Shown here: positions 6,346 through 14,060 of the stretch, piece after piece
Layout of the letters: each line of letters begins with the position of its first letter
How positions within the stretch are numbered: position 1 is the first letter of the stretch
Assembly (NCBI GenBank): GCA_903952885.1
Contig: CAJBHE010000073.1
Coordinates: 1 to 15,558 of the forward strand
Direction: 5' to 3'
Length of the DNA: 15,558 nucleotides
DNA from: an uncultured Burkholderiales bacterium
Lineage (GTDB): Bacteria; Pseudomonadota; Gammaproteobacteria; Burkholderiales; Burkholderiaceae_C
Position numbers and translations under genes: made by a program
Notes under the pieces: generated by a model
Seen by the model: the letters and a program-made list of their open reading frames with translations, nothing else
Told to the model about the DNA's origin: nothing
Database searches by the model: none

Positions 6346-9300
6346 TTAGACCAACACGCGCTCAATGCCACCGGCGTTAGCTTGGGCCACGTAGTTGGGC
6401 ATCCATTGCTCACCCAAAATTTTGCGCGCCATCTCGACCACAATGTAGTCGGCTTCGAGCAAACCGTTTTGCAGGTCGTCACCGTAGCGGGTCAAGCCTT
6501 GTAAACAGCTGGGGCAGCTGGTGAGAATTTTCATGTCGCCCTTGGCTTCACCAGTCATGGCACGCAAAGCAGCTTCGTCTTTTTGCAGCTCTTCTTCTTT
6601 GCGAAAGCGCACTTGAGTGGCAATGTCTGGGCGGGTCACACCCAAAGTGCCAGACTCGCCGCAGCAACGGCTGCTCTTGACCACCTGATCGCCCACCAGC
6701 GATTTGACCGTTTTCATCGGGTCTTGTTGCTTCATGGGGCTGTGGCAGGGGTCATGGAACAAATAGCCCGCCTGCTGGTCAGCGCTGAGTTTGATGTCCT
6801 TTTCAAACAAGTATTCGTGGATGTCGACGATGCGGCAGCCAGGGAAAATTTTGTCGAACTCGTAGCCCTGCAACTGGTCATAACACGTGCCGCAGCTCAC
6901 CACCACGGTTTTGATGTCGAGGTAGTTGAGCGTGTTAGCCACGCGATGAAACAACACGCGGTTGTCGGTGATGATCTTGTCTGCCTTGTCAAACTGACCC
7001 GAGCCTTTTTGTGGGTAGCCGCAACACAGGTAACCAGGTGGCAACACAGTTTGCACGCCTGCGTGCCACAACATGGCTTGCGTGGCCAGGCCCACTTGGC
7101 TGAACAAACGCTCAGAGCCGCAGCCGGGGAAATAGAACACCGCCTCTGTTTCAGAGGTGGTGGTTTTCGGGTCGCGGATGATCGGCACGTAATCGTTGTT
7201 CTCGATGTCGAGCAACGCACGTGCCGTTTTCTTGGGCAGATTGCCTGGCATCTTTTTGTTGATGAAGTGAATCACCTGTTCTTTGATGGGCGCAGTGCCC
7301 ACGGTTGCTGGCGGTGCCTTGGTTTGTTTGCGTGCCACCACCTTGAGCACATCGTGCGCGATGCGTTGCAGCTTCATGCCCACGCCCACCATCGCGCCGC
7401 GAGCGAACTTGATGGTCTCAGGGTTGGTGGCGTTGAGCATGAACATCGCCGCTGCGTTGCCTGGACGGAACGTTTTTTGACCCATCTTGCGCAACAAATT
7501 GCGCATGTTCATGGTCACGTCGCCAAAGTCAATCTTCACAGGGCAAGGCGTCAGGCACTTGTGGCACACGGTGCAATGGTCGGCCACGTCTTCAAACTCT
7601 TGCCAGTGTTTGATGGACACACCGCGGCGCGTTTGCTCTTCGTACAAGAAAGCTTCGACCAACAAGGACGTGGCCAAAATTTTGTCACGCGGGCTGTAGA
7701 GCAAGTTGGCACGTGGCACATGGGTGGCGCACACGGGCTTGCACTTGCCACAACGCAAACAGTCTTTCACGCTGCTCGCAATCGCGCCAATTTCGCTTTG
7801 CTGCATGATGAGCGACTCGTGGCTCATCAAGCCAAAGCTGGGCGTGTAGGCTTGGCTCAAATCGGCGTGGCGCAAGGACAGGTCGATGTCTTGGTTGCGC
7901 AGCAAATGGCCTTTGTTGAAGCGTCCTTGTGGGTCGACCTTGGCTTTGTAGTCTGCGAAAGGCTGCAACTCAGCATCCGTCAAAAAGCCCATTTTGGTGA
8001 TGCCAATGCCGTGCTCGCCAGAGATGACGCCATCCAATGAACGCGCCAGCACCATGATGCGACCCACCACCTCATGCGCGGTTTGCAGCATGGCGTAGTT
8101 GTCGCTGTTGACGGGAATGTTGGTGTGCACGTTGCCGTCACCGGCGTGCATGTGCAGGGCTACCCACACGCGGCCTTTGAGCACACGTTGGTGAATGGCG
8201 GTGCACTCGTCCAAGATGGGCGAGAGTTGCGCACCCGTGAAGATGTTTTGCAGTTGGGCACGGATTTGAGTTTTCCAGCTCGCACGCAAGCTGTGGTCTT
8301 GCAGCTGAGGGAACAGTACATCGCACTCGTTCAACCACTGCTGCCACAAGCCACGCACCCCGGCCACCAAAGAGCGGGCTTGTTGCACGCGGTCTTCCAG
8401 CAGCTCAGGCGTGGAAATGTCGGCGGCGTCGTCTGACTTACCCAAGGGCAGATTGCCTTTGGACAGGAAGTCGTCCAGGGCATCGCACAATGCCAGCTTA
8501 TTGCGCAGGCTGAGTTCGATGTTGATGCGGTCAATGCCATCGGTGTACTCGGCCATTCGGGGCAAGGGAATGACCACGTCTTCGTTGATCTTGAACGCAT
8601 TGGTGTGGCGGCTGATGGCTGCGGTGCGCTTGCGGTCCAGCCAAAACTTTTTGCGTGCCTCGGGGCTGACCGCCACAAAGCATTCGCCACTGCGGGTGTT
8701 GGCCATGCGGGAAACTTCTGAGGTGACGCGCGCCACCTCGTCTGCATCGTCACCCGCAATATCGCCAACCAACAGCATCTTGGGCAGGCCGCCGCGTTTG
8801 CTTTTGGTGGCATACCCCACAGCGCGCAAATAGCGGTCGTCCAAATGCTCAAGGCCTGCCAGCAACACGCCACTGCGCTTTTGCTCGGCAAACATGTAGT
8901 CTTTGATTTCCACAATGCTGGGCACAGCGTCTTTGGCGTTGCCAAAAAACTCCATACACACCGTGCGTGTGTGCGCTGGCATGCGGTGCAGCACCCAACG
9001 TGCGCTGGTGATCAAGCCGTCGCAGCCTTCTTTTTGAATGCCGGGCAGACCGCTCAAGAACTTGTCGGTCACGTCTTTGCCCAAGCCAGCCTTGCGAAAG
9101 GACTTGCCGGGAATGTCCAAGCGCTCTTGGCGGATAAAGGTTTTGCCGTCGGCTTGGTAATAGTTTAGCTCGAAGCTGGCCATTTCAGCATCATGGATCT
9201 TGCCCATGTTGTGGTCCACGCGAATGACATCAAGCCACTCCGCATCGGGCGTGACCATGCGCCAGCTGGCCAAGTTATCGAGGGCTGTGCCCCACAACAC

Positions 9301-10218
9301 GGCTTTTTTACCTCCAGCGTTCATGGCAATGTTGCCGCCAATACATGAGGCTTCGGCAGAGGTGGGGTCCACCGCAAACACAAAACCGCCGCGCTCAGCC
9401 GCATCGGCCACGCGCTGGGTGACCACGCCCGCTTCGGTGTAAATCGTGGGCACTTTGTGCGCGATGCCAGGCAAGTCGACCATTTCGACCTCGGACATGG
9501 CTTCGAGCTTTTCGGTGTTGATGACAGCACTCTTCCAAGTGAGCGGAATCGCACCACCTGTATAACCCGTGCCGCCGCCGCGTGGGACGATGGTCAGGCC
9601 GAGGTCGATACAGCCTTTGACCAAGCCCGCCATTTCGGCTTCGGTGTCGGGGGTCAGCACAACAAAGGGATATTCCACGCGCCAATCGGTAGCGTCGGTC
9701 ACGTGGCTCACACGCGAAAGACCATCAAACTTGATGTTGTCGTTGGCCGTGTGCTTTTTGAGCAAACGTGCGGTTTTCTTGCGCAAAGCTGCAATCGCAT
9801 CAAATTGGGTACTGAAGTCTGCCACTGCGCGGCTGGCAGCCTGCAACAACTGGCCCACCATGGCGTCACGCTCGGCGTCGGCATCGGGCGTGCGTCGCTG
9901 CTGCACTTCACCCAAGCGGTGGTGCAAAGCCTCAGCCAACTGGAGGCGACGCTTGGGGCTATCGAGCAAGTCGTCTTGCAAATAGGGGTTGCGTTGCACC
10001 ACCCAAATGTCACCCAACACTTCATAGAGCATGCGAGCCGAGCGGCCTGTGCGACGCTCTTGGCGCAAACGCAGCAGCAGCTCCCAAGCCTCAGCGCCGA
10101 GCAAACGCAGCACGATTTCTCGGTCAGAGAAGGAGGTGTAGTTGTAGGGGATTTCGCGCAGTCGCGGGCTTTCTTCAGCCGTGGCGAGCAAGTGGTTCAG
10201 CGAGGTTGGAGCATTCAT
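6346..10218 (-). CDS. Giant FAD-linked oxidoreductase / Fe-S / CCG-domain fusion with DUF3683 N-terminus
   Basis: This 1290-residue cytoplasmic or membrane-peripheral dehydrogenase is related to GlcD-GlcF, D-lactate and D-2-hydroxyglutarate dehydrogenases. In order: a DUF3683-type N-terminal region (about 1-165); a PCMH/VAO FAD-binding domain with PRGGGTGYTGGAIP (212-225) and GGNIAMNAGGKK (294-305); and a FAD-oxidase C-terminal domain with HMHAGDGNVH (689-698) and GEHGIG (734-739). Two 4Fe-4S motifs follow (C820, C823, C826, C830 and C882, C885, C888, C892). The protein closes with two CCG-type cysteine-rich domains (PGCG 1031-1034, CCG 1065-1067, PCH 1157-1159, CCG 1185-1187, CPSC 1235-1238). 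The expected reaction is oxidation of a 2-hydroxy acid, probably D-lactate-like, with electrons passed through the Fe-S centres to a quinone; the substrate is not determined. The ATG at 10218 lacks a clear Shine-Dalgarno sequence. Confidence 0.9.
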   Translation of the reverse strand: MNAPTSLNHLLATAEESPRLREIPYNYTSFSDREIVLRLLGAEAWELLLRLRQERRTGRSARMLYEVLGDIWVVQRNPYLQDDLLDSPKRRLQLAEALHHRLGEVQQRRTPDADAERDAMVGQLLQAASRAVADFSTQFDAIAALRKKTARLLKKHTANDNIKFDGLSRVSHVTDATDWRVEYPFVVLTPDTEAEMAGLVKGCIDLGLTIVPRGGGTGYTGGAIPLTWKSAVINTEKLEAMSEVEMVDLPGIAHKVPTIYTEAGVVTQRVADAAERGGFVFAVDPTSAEASCIGGNIAMNAGGKKAVLWGTALDNLASWRMVTPDAEWLDVIRVDHNMGKIHDAEMASFELNYYQADGKTFIRQERLDIPGKSFRKAGLGKDVTDKFLSGLPGIQKEGCDGLITSARWVLHRMPAHTRTVCMEFFGNAKDAVPSIVEIKDYMFAEQKRSGVLLAGLEHLDDRYLRAVGYATKSKRGGLPKMLLVGDIAGDDADEVARVTSEVSRMANTRSGECFVAVSPEARKKFWLDRKRTAAISRHTNAFKINEDVVIPLPRMAEYTDGIDRINIELSLRNKLALCDALDDFLSKGNLPLGKSDDAADISTPELLEDRVQQARSLVAGVRGLWQQWLNECDVLFPQLQDHSLRASWKTQIRAQLQNIFTGAQLSPILDECTAIHQRVLKGRVWVALHMHAGDGNVHTNIPVNSDNYAMLQTAHEVVGRIMVLARSLDGVISGEHGIGITKMGFLTDAELQPFADYKAKVDPQGRFNKGHLLRNQDIDLSLRHADLSQAYTPSFGLMSHESLIMQQSEIGAIASSVKDCLRCGKCKPVCATHVPRANLLYSPRDKILATSLLVEAFLYEEQTRRGVSIKHWQEFEDVADHCTVCHKCLTPCPVKIDFGDVTMNMRNLLRKMGQKTFRPGNAAAMFMLNATNPETIKFARGAMVGVGMKLQRIAHDVLKVVARKQTKAPPATVGTAPIKEQVIHFINKKMPGNLPKKTARALLDIENNDYVPIIRDPKTTTSETEAVFYFPGCGSERLFSQVGLATQAMLWHAGVQTVLPPGYLCCGYPQKGSGQFDKADKIITDNRVLFHRVANTLNYLDIKTVVVSCGTCYDQLQGYEFDKIFPGCRIVDIHEYLFEKDIKLSADQQAGYLFHDPCHSPMKQQDPMKTVKSLVGDQVVKSSRCCGESGTLGVTRPDIATQVRFRKEEELQKDEAALRAMTGEAKGDMKILTSCPSCLQGLTRYGDDLQNGLLEADYIVVEMARKILGEQWMPNYVAQANAGGIERVLV

Positions 10219-10244
10219 GGTGTGATGTGCGCGCTAAGGCGCAT
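10215..10244 (-). other. Possible nine-codon upstream ORF overlapping the oxidoreductase start
   Basis: An ATG at 10244 opens a minimal frame reading MRLSAHITP. Its TGA (10217-10215) overlaps the ATG of the 1290-residue oxidoreductase in an ATGA arrangement. The main gene has no evident Shine-Dalgarno sequence, so re-initiation after this short frame would be one way to start it. The small ORF has no good Shine-Dalgarno sequence either and could be chance. Confidence 0.25.
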
Positions 10245-10280
10245 GGGGGCGCGAATTAAGGTCCGATTTTACTGCAGGGG

Positions 10281-10352
10281 ACTCGGGGCTCAGGTGCTAG
10301 GGGCTTAGAGCACTTACTCGGTTTGAGGGTGTCAGGTGTTGGGAATTAGGGG
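10281..10352. repeat. Degenerate direct repeat, two copies
   Basis: Copy 1 (10281-10308) and copy 2 (10316-10352) both begin ACTCGG, contain TCAGGTG (10290-10296 and 10332-10338) and end in a G-run plus TTAG. They need several gaps to align. They look like decayed copies of a G-rich intergenic element, not a functional array. Confidence 0.35.
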
Positions 10353-10389
10353 TATTGCCTTTGAGCTACCTTGGCTAGGGGCACTTCTG

Positions 10390-10473
10390 GACGGTGATCA
10401 GGCCGTGTGCGCGTTGGCTCCTCTTCGCTGCGCTCAGAATGTCGCTCACCACGCACACGGCCTGCTCACCGTC
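10390..10473. repeat. 24-base inverted repeat with 36-base loop (REP-like or structured RNA)
   Basis: Left arm 10390-10413 and right arm 10450-10473 are complementary at 22 of 24 positions, starting GACGGTGA and ending CACCGTC, with a GGCCGTGTGCG core. In a minus-strand RNA one of the two non-matching positions becomes a G-U wobble, so that strand folds slightly better. The loop is itself GC-rich with CGCTGCGCTCAG. No U-run follows on either strand, which argues against an intrinsic terminator. A dispersed palindromic repeat or a structured RNA end are the main options. Confidence 0.6.
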
Positions 10474-10511
10474 TTGCGAAGCGTTGCTTAGCTCGCCTTG
10501 GGCGCTTCACA

Positions 10512-10796
10512 TCAACGCCGCCAGCCTTTGCACATCAGCCACTGGGCCGTGCCACAAGCGATGACGAGGGCCGAATACGTGGCCATTTTTCCGTCAACGC
10601 CCCATAAAACTAGTCCACCTGCCAATACGACCGTACCCAAAACACCGCTGGCCAAGGTCTGCCTCATCAGGCTCCAACTGGCCAAAGGCAGCCAACAGCG
10701 GGCGGTCAGGCGGGCCACAAGCACACAAAACAGGGCCACGCCCCATGCGGGGGCAATTAGGTTAAAGGTGTGAATGACTTGTTCTAGGGGACCCAT
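10512..10796 (-). CDS. Unknown 94-residue membrane protein divergent from hemA
   Basis: I do not recognise a named family. The protein starts MGPLEQVIHTFNLIAPAWG and has three hydrophobic segments at about 10-30, 45-67 and 71-88, ending in the basic CKGWRR. The reading frame continues upstream to an ATG at 10847, but that would run into hemA, so the ATG at 10796 is preferred. No Shine-Dalgarno sequence precedes it. A TATAAA (10812-10807 on the minus strand) would place the transcript start three or four bases from the ATG. It could be a small integral-membrane protein of the hemA neighbourhood; no catalytic motif is visible. The orderly hydrophobic pattern supports a real gene. Confidence 0.7.
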   Translation of the reverse strand: MGPLEQVIHTFNLIAPAWGVALFCVLVARLTARCWLPLASWSLMRQTLASGVLGTVVLAGGLVLWGVDGKMATYSALVIACGTAQWLMCKGWRR

Positions 10797-10821
10797 GTGA
10801 GTAAATTTTATAATGTGCGCT
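10797..10821. promoter_or_regulatory. Divergent, overlapping -10 elements between hemA and the membrane protein gene
   Basis: The 25-base gap contains a symmetric AT-rich core. On the plus strand a perfect TATAAT lies at 10809-10814, so transcription would begin about 10820-10822, at the hemA ATG. On the minus strand TATAAA lies at 10812-10807, with a start about 10799-10800 against an ATG at 10796. Neither side has a convincing -35 or an extended -10, and neither gene has a Shine-Dalgarno sequence. Shared -10 cores that fire both ways are known in bacteria; leaderless use here is inference. Confidence 0.5.
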
Positions 10822-12081
10822 ATGGCAGTCTGGGCTTTAGGCCTCAATCACACGACAGCCCCGCTTGATTTGCGGGGCCGTTTTACTTTTACGGTCGAAC
10901 AAATGGGTTCGACCATCGCCACCCTGCGCCACACTTTTTCACCCGACAGCGAAGTGGCGATTCTCTCCACCTGCAACCGCACCGAGATTTACTGCGCGGG
11001 CGGTGAGACCCAAATGCAGCAGACCATGGCTTGGTTGGCACAGTCTGGTGGCGTGTCCGCCGAGGATTTGAAAGACCACACCTACGCCCTGCTGGAAGCC
11101 GATGCGGCACGCCACGCTTTTCGGGTGGCCAGTGGCCTCGACTCGATGGTGTTGGGTGAGCCGCAAATTTTGGGTCAAATGAAAGACGCCGTACGTGCCG
11201 CGTCTGAAGCTGGAGCTTTGGGCACCACGCTCAACCAACTGTTTCAACGCTCTTTTGCTGTGGCCAAAGAGGTGCGCAGCTCGACCGAGATTGGCGCGCA
11301 CTCCATCAGTATGGCCGCTGCGGCTGTGCGCTTGGCCAGCCAGCTGTTTGAAGACCTGAGCGAAACGCGCGTGCTGTTTGTGGGCGCAGGCGAAATGATT
11401 GAACTGTGTGCCACGCACTTCGCAGCCAAGAATCCCAAAGCCATTGCCATTGCCAACCGCACGCTGGAACGCGGCGAGAGGCTAGCCACCCAATTCAGCG
11501 GTGAAGTCATGCGCTTGGCAGACTTGCCGCAACGACTGAACGAATTTGATGTGATCATCAGCTGCACCGCCAGTACGCTGCCTTTGATTGGCTTGGGCGC
11601 GGTGAAGCAAGCGCTAAAGCAACGCAAACACCGCCCCATGTTCATGGTCGATTTGGCTGTGCCGCGCGACATCGAGCCAGAAGTGAAGTCGCTCCAAGAC
11701 GTATACCTGTTCACCGTAGACGATTTATCCACCGTGGTGCAAACCGGCCAAGCCAATCGCCAAGCCGCGGTGGCGCAAGCCGAAGCCATCATCGATGCGG
11801 GCGTGCAAAGCTTCGAGCACTGGATCGACCAACGCAGCAACGTGCCGCTGATTCAACAGCTCAACGCCCAAGCCGAAGACTGGCGCAGCGCTGAGTTGGC
11901 CCGCGCGCGCAAGTCAATCGCCAAAGGCGATGATGTGGATGCGGTTCTAGACGCCCTTTCACGCGGCATGACACAAAAAATGCTGCACGGCGCGATGGCC
12001 GAGTTGCATGCAGGTGATGCCGAATCGCGCGAACGAGCACGCCACGCGATTGAGCATTTCTTTTTGCGCGGCAACCGTTAG
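10822..12081 (+). CDS. hemA: HemA, glutamyl-tRNA reductase
   Basis: This 419-residue protein (E. coli HemA 418) reduces glutamyl-tRNA(Glu) to glutamate-1-semialdehyde with NADPH, the committed step of the C5 route to tetrapyrroles. The N-terminal catalytic domain has LNHTTAPLDLRGRF (8-21), the nucleophile Cys51 in ILSTCNRTEIYC (47-58), His98, and the highly conserved GLDSMVLGEPQILGQ (105-119). The NADPH-binding Rossmann domain shows VLFVGAGEM (184-192), and the C-terminal part is the helical dimerisation domain. ATG at 10822 gives the usual MAVWALGLNHTT start. An in-frame ATG at 10813 overlaps the -10 box and is less likely. It heads a plus-strand operon, with prfA 11 bases downstream. No Shine-Dalgarno sequence is visible. 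Confidence 0.97.
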   Translation: MAVWALGLNHTTAPLDLRGRFTFTVEQMGSTIATLRHTFSPDSEVAILSTCNRTEIYCAGGETQMQQTMAWLAQSGGVSAEDLKDHTYALLEADAARHAFRVASGLDSMVLGEPQILGQMKDAVRAASEAGALGTTLNQLFQRSFAVAKEVRSSTEIGAHSISMAAAAVRLASQLFEDLSETRVLFVGAGEMIELCATHFAAKNPKAIAIANRTLERGERLATQFSGEVMRLADLPQRLNEFDVIISCTASTLPLIGLGAVKQALKQRKHRPMFMVDLAVPRDIEPEVKSLQDVYLFTVDDLSTVVQTGQANRQAAVAQAEAIIDAGVQSFEHWIDQRSNVPLIQQLNAQAEDWRSAELARARKSIAKGDDVDAVLDALSRGMTQKMLHGAMAELHAGDAESRERARHAIEHFFLRGNR

Positions 12082-12092
12082 GCGCTGAATCC

Positions 12093-13199
12093 ATGAAAGA
12101 CTTTCTGCGCGCTCAGCTGGAGCGCCATACCCAACGTTTGCACGAACTCGATTTCTTGCTGTCTCGCGAAGACATCATGAAGGACATGACGCAGTTCTTG
12201 GCCTTGTCACGCGAACATACCGAGGTGACCGCCACCGCGGGCCGCTACGCGCGCTACCAACAACGCGAAGCCGATGTGCAAGCGGCGCAGCAAATGTTGC
12301 AAGACGGTGGCGATGACGCCGACATGCGCGCCATGGCCGAAGAGGAAATTGCCAGCGCCCAAGCTGAACTGTTGCAACTCGAAGCAGAACTGCAACGCAT
12401 GTTGCTGCCCAAAGACCCAGACGATGCACGCCCTGCCTTCATCGAAATTCGCGCAGGCACAGGCGGTGATGAATCAGCCTTATTTGCCGCAGACTTGTTG
12501 CGCATGTACATGCGCTACGCCGAGCGCCAAGGGTGGCGCACCGAGATCGTGAGCGAATCGCAAAGCGAACTGGGCGGCTATAAAGAAGTGGTGGTCCGCA
12601 TGGACAGTGGCTCGAGTGGTGACGGCGTGTATGGCTGGCTCAAGTTTGAATCGGGCGGCCACCGCGTGCAGCGCGTGCCTGCCACCGAAACGCAAGGCCG
12701 CATCCACACCAGCGCCTGCACGGTGGCGGTACTGCCTGAGCCCGACGAGGCCGAGGCCATCAAAATCAACCCGTCTGATTTGCGCATTGACACCTACCGA
12801 GCTAGCGGTGCGGGTGGCCAGCACATCAACAAAACCGACTCTGCGGTGCGCATCACCCACTTGCCCACGGGCATCGTGGCCGAGTGCCAAGATGGTCGCA
12901 GCCAGCACAGCAACAAAGCGCAAGCATTGAAAGTGCTGACCGCACGCATTCAAGAAAAAGACCGCTCAGAGCGCGCAGCCAAAGACGCGGCCATGCGCAA
13001 AGGCCTGATTGGCAGCGGCGACCGCAGCGACCGCATTCGCACCTACAACTTTCCGCAAGGACGCTGGAGCGACCACCGCATCAACCTCACGCTGTACAAA
13101 CTCAACTTCATCATGGAAGGTGATTTGGGCGAAGCCATGCAAGCCTTGAAGCACGCACACGAAGCCGAGCAGCTGGCCGCGCTGGAAGGCAACTCATGA
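12093..13199 (+). CDS. prfA: Peptide chain release factor 1 (RF1)
   Basis: This 368-residue class I release factor recognises UAA and UAG stop codons. The PAT tripeptide that reads the stop codon is at 196-198 (RVPATETQGRIHTSA), which distinguishes RF1 from RF2 (SPF). The catalytic GGQ is at 241-243 within GAGGQHINKTDSAVR, and its Gln is the substrate of PrmC, encoded next. The N-terminal helical domain (about 1-110) and the FIEIRAGTGGDESALFA stretch (116-132) are standard. The hemA-prfA-prmC order is widespread in proteobacteria. Its last four bases overlap the prmC start (ATGA), so the two are translationally coupled. The usual RF1 length is about 360, so the gene is complete. Confidence 0.98.
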   Translation: MKDFLRAQLERHTQRLHELDFLLSREDIMKDMTQFLALSREHTEVTATAGRYARYQQREADVQAAQQMLQDGGDDADMRAMAEEEIASAQAELLQLEAELQRMLLPKDPDDARPAFIEIRAGTGGDESALFAADLLRMYMRYAERQGWRTEIVSESQSELGGYKEVVVRMDSGSSGDGVYGWLKFESGGHRVQRVPATETQGRIHTSACTVAVLPEPDEAEAIKINPSDLRIDTYRASGAGGQHINKTDSAVRITHLPTGIVAECQDGRSQHSNKAQALKVLTARIQEKDRSERAAKDAAMRKGLIGSGDRSDRIRTYNFPQGRWSDHRINLTLYKLNFIMEGDLGEAMQALKHAHEAEQLAALEGNS

Positions 13200-14035
13200 A
13201 TGGGTTGACAGTAGGCCAAGCCGCAGCTAGGGCGCAGACACTTGGGCTGCCGCGTCTAGACGCGCAAGTGCTGCTGTTGCACGCCTTGGGCCGCGCACCA
13301 CACGACCGCGCTTGGCTATTGGCACATGGCGATGACACGCTGGACGCCACTGTGCAAGCCACCTTTGAAGCACATGCCCAACGCCGCCTCAACACCGAGC
13401 CCGTGGCCTACATCACTGGCCAAAAAGAATTTTTTGGTTTGACGCTACAGGTAGACCACCGCGTACTCGACCCACGTGCCGAAACTGAAACATTGGTGGA
13501 GTGGGCGTTGTCTTGCTTGGCAGATACGGCATCCCCTGACGTGGTGGACTTGGGCACAGGTAGCGGCGCAATTGCTTTAGCCCTGAAACATGCACGACCC
13601 GATGCCGCGATCAGCGCGGTAGATGCAAGCGCAGAGGCCCTAGCCGTGGCGAGCGCCAATGCCGAACGTTTGGCATTGCATGTGGACTTCCACCACGGTT
13701 CGTGGCTTGCCCCTTTAAACAGTCGCACCTTTGACGCGATCGTGTCCAACCCGCCCTACGTGGCCAGCGATGATGAACACTTAGCCGCGTTGAAGCACGA
13801 GCCTTTGTCGGCACTGGCTTCGGGCGTGGATGGGCTGGACGACATTCGCTCCATCGTGCGTCAAGCGGCACAACACCTCAAACCTAACGGCTGGTTGTTG
13901 CTCGAACACGGCTACGACCAAGCCCAAGCCGTGCACACCCTGCTGAGCAACCAAGGTTTTGTGAACGTACAAAGCCGTCCTGACCTTGCGGGCATCTTGC
14001 GCTGTACGGGTGGACAATGGTCAACAGTGAAATAA
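13196..14035 (+). CDS. prmC: PrmC, release factor glutamine N5-methyltransferase
   Basis: This 279-residue protein (E. coli PrmC 277) methylates the Gln of the GGQ motif in RF1 and RF2 using SAM. The small N-terminal helical domain (about 1-75) precedes the Rossmann methyltransferase domain. It has VVDLGTGSGAIALALK (116-131) for SAM binding, the acidic VDAS (142-145), and the catalytic NPPY (185-188) that binds the glutamine side chain. The conserved PRPETE-like element reads PRAETE (93-98), with Ala for the second Pro. ATG at 13196 overlaps the prfA stop, with GGAAGG six bases upstream inside prfA. The partner gene directly upstream supports the assignment. Confidence 0.97.
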   Translation: MNGLTVGQAAARAQTLGLPRLDAQVLLLHALGRAPHDRAWLLAHGDDTLDATVQATFEAHAQRRLNTEPVAYITGQKEFFGLTLQVDHRVLDPRAETETLVEWALSCLADTASPDVVDLGTGSGAIALALKHARPDAAISAVDASAEALAVASANAERLALHVDFHHGSWLAPLNSRTFDAIVSNPPYVASDDEHLAALKHEPLSALASGVDGLDDIRSIVRQAAQHLKPNGWLLLEHGYDQAQAVHTLLSNQGFVNVQSRPDLAGILRCTGGQWSTVK

Positions 14036-14060
14036 TTAACTTTTGATTTGGAGAGACCCC

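Larger units (their letters stand above)
10219..10511. other. 293-base non-coding region upstream of the oxidoreductase
   Basis: I find no credible long gene here. The region holds a possible leader ORF (10215-10244), a weak minus-strand -10-like TAAAAT at 10269-10264 without a good -35, degenerate G-rich direct repeats (10281-10352) and a long inverted repeat (10390-10473). On the minus strand it separates the 94-residue membrane protein gene from the giant oxidoreductase, so the oxidoreductase promoter probably lies here. Confidence 0.6.

Noticed and set aside
6583..8040. Long plus-strand open frame (485 codons) opposite the giant oxidoreductase
   Set aside because: The minus-strand frame has clear domains and Fe-S motifs throughout. 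The plus-strand product is His/Ala/Val-rich with no recognisable domain, as expected for an antisense shadow in GC-rich DNA.
9457..10308. Plus-strand open frame of 283 codons at the N-terminal end of the oxidoreductase
   Set aside because: It is antisense to the FAD-binding and DUF3683 regions, with no motif and no ribosome-binding site.
10390..10473. CRISPR or insertion-sequence end
   Set aside because: There is only one inverted pair, with no spacer periodicity, transposase or target duplication nearby.
10813..10821. hemA start at 10813
   Set aside because: It lies within the TATAAT box and adds MCA before the conserved MAVWALG start. It remains possible if transcription begins further upstream.
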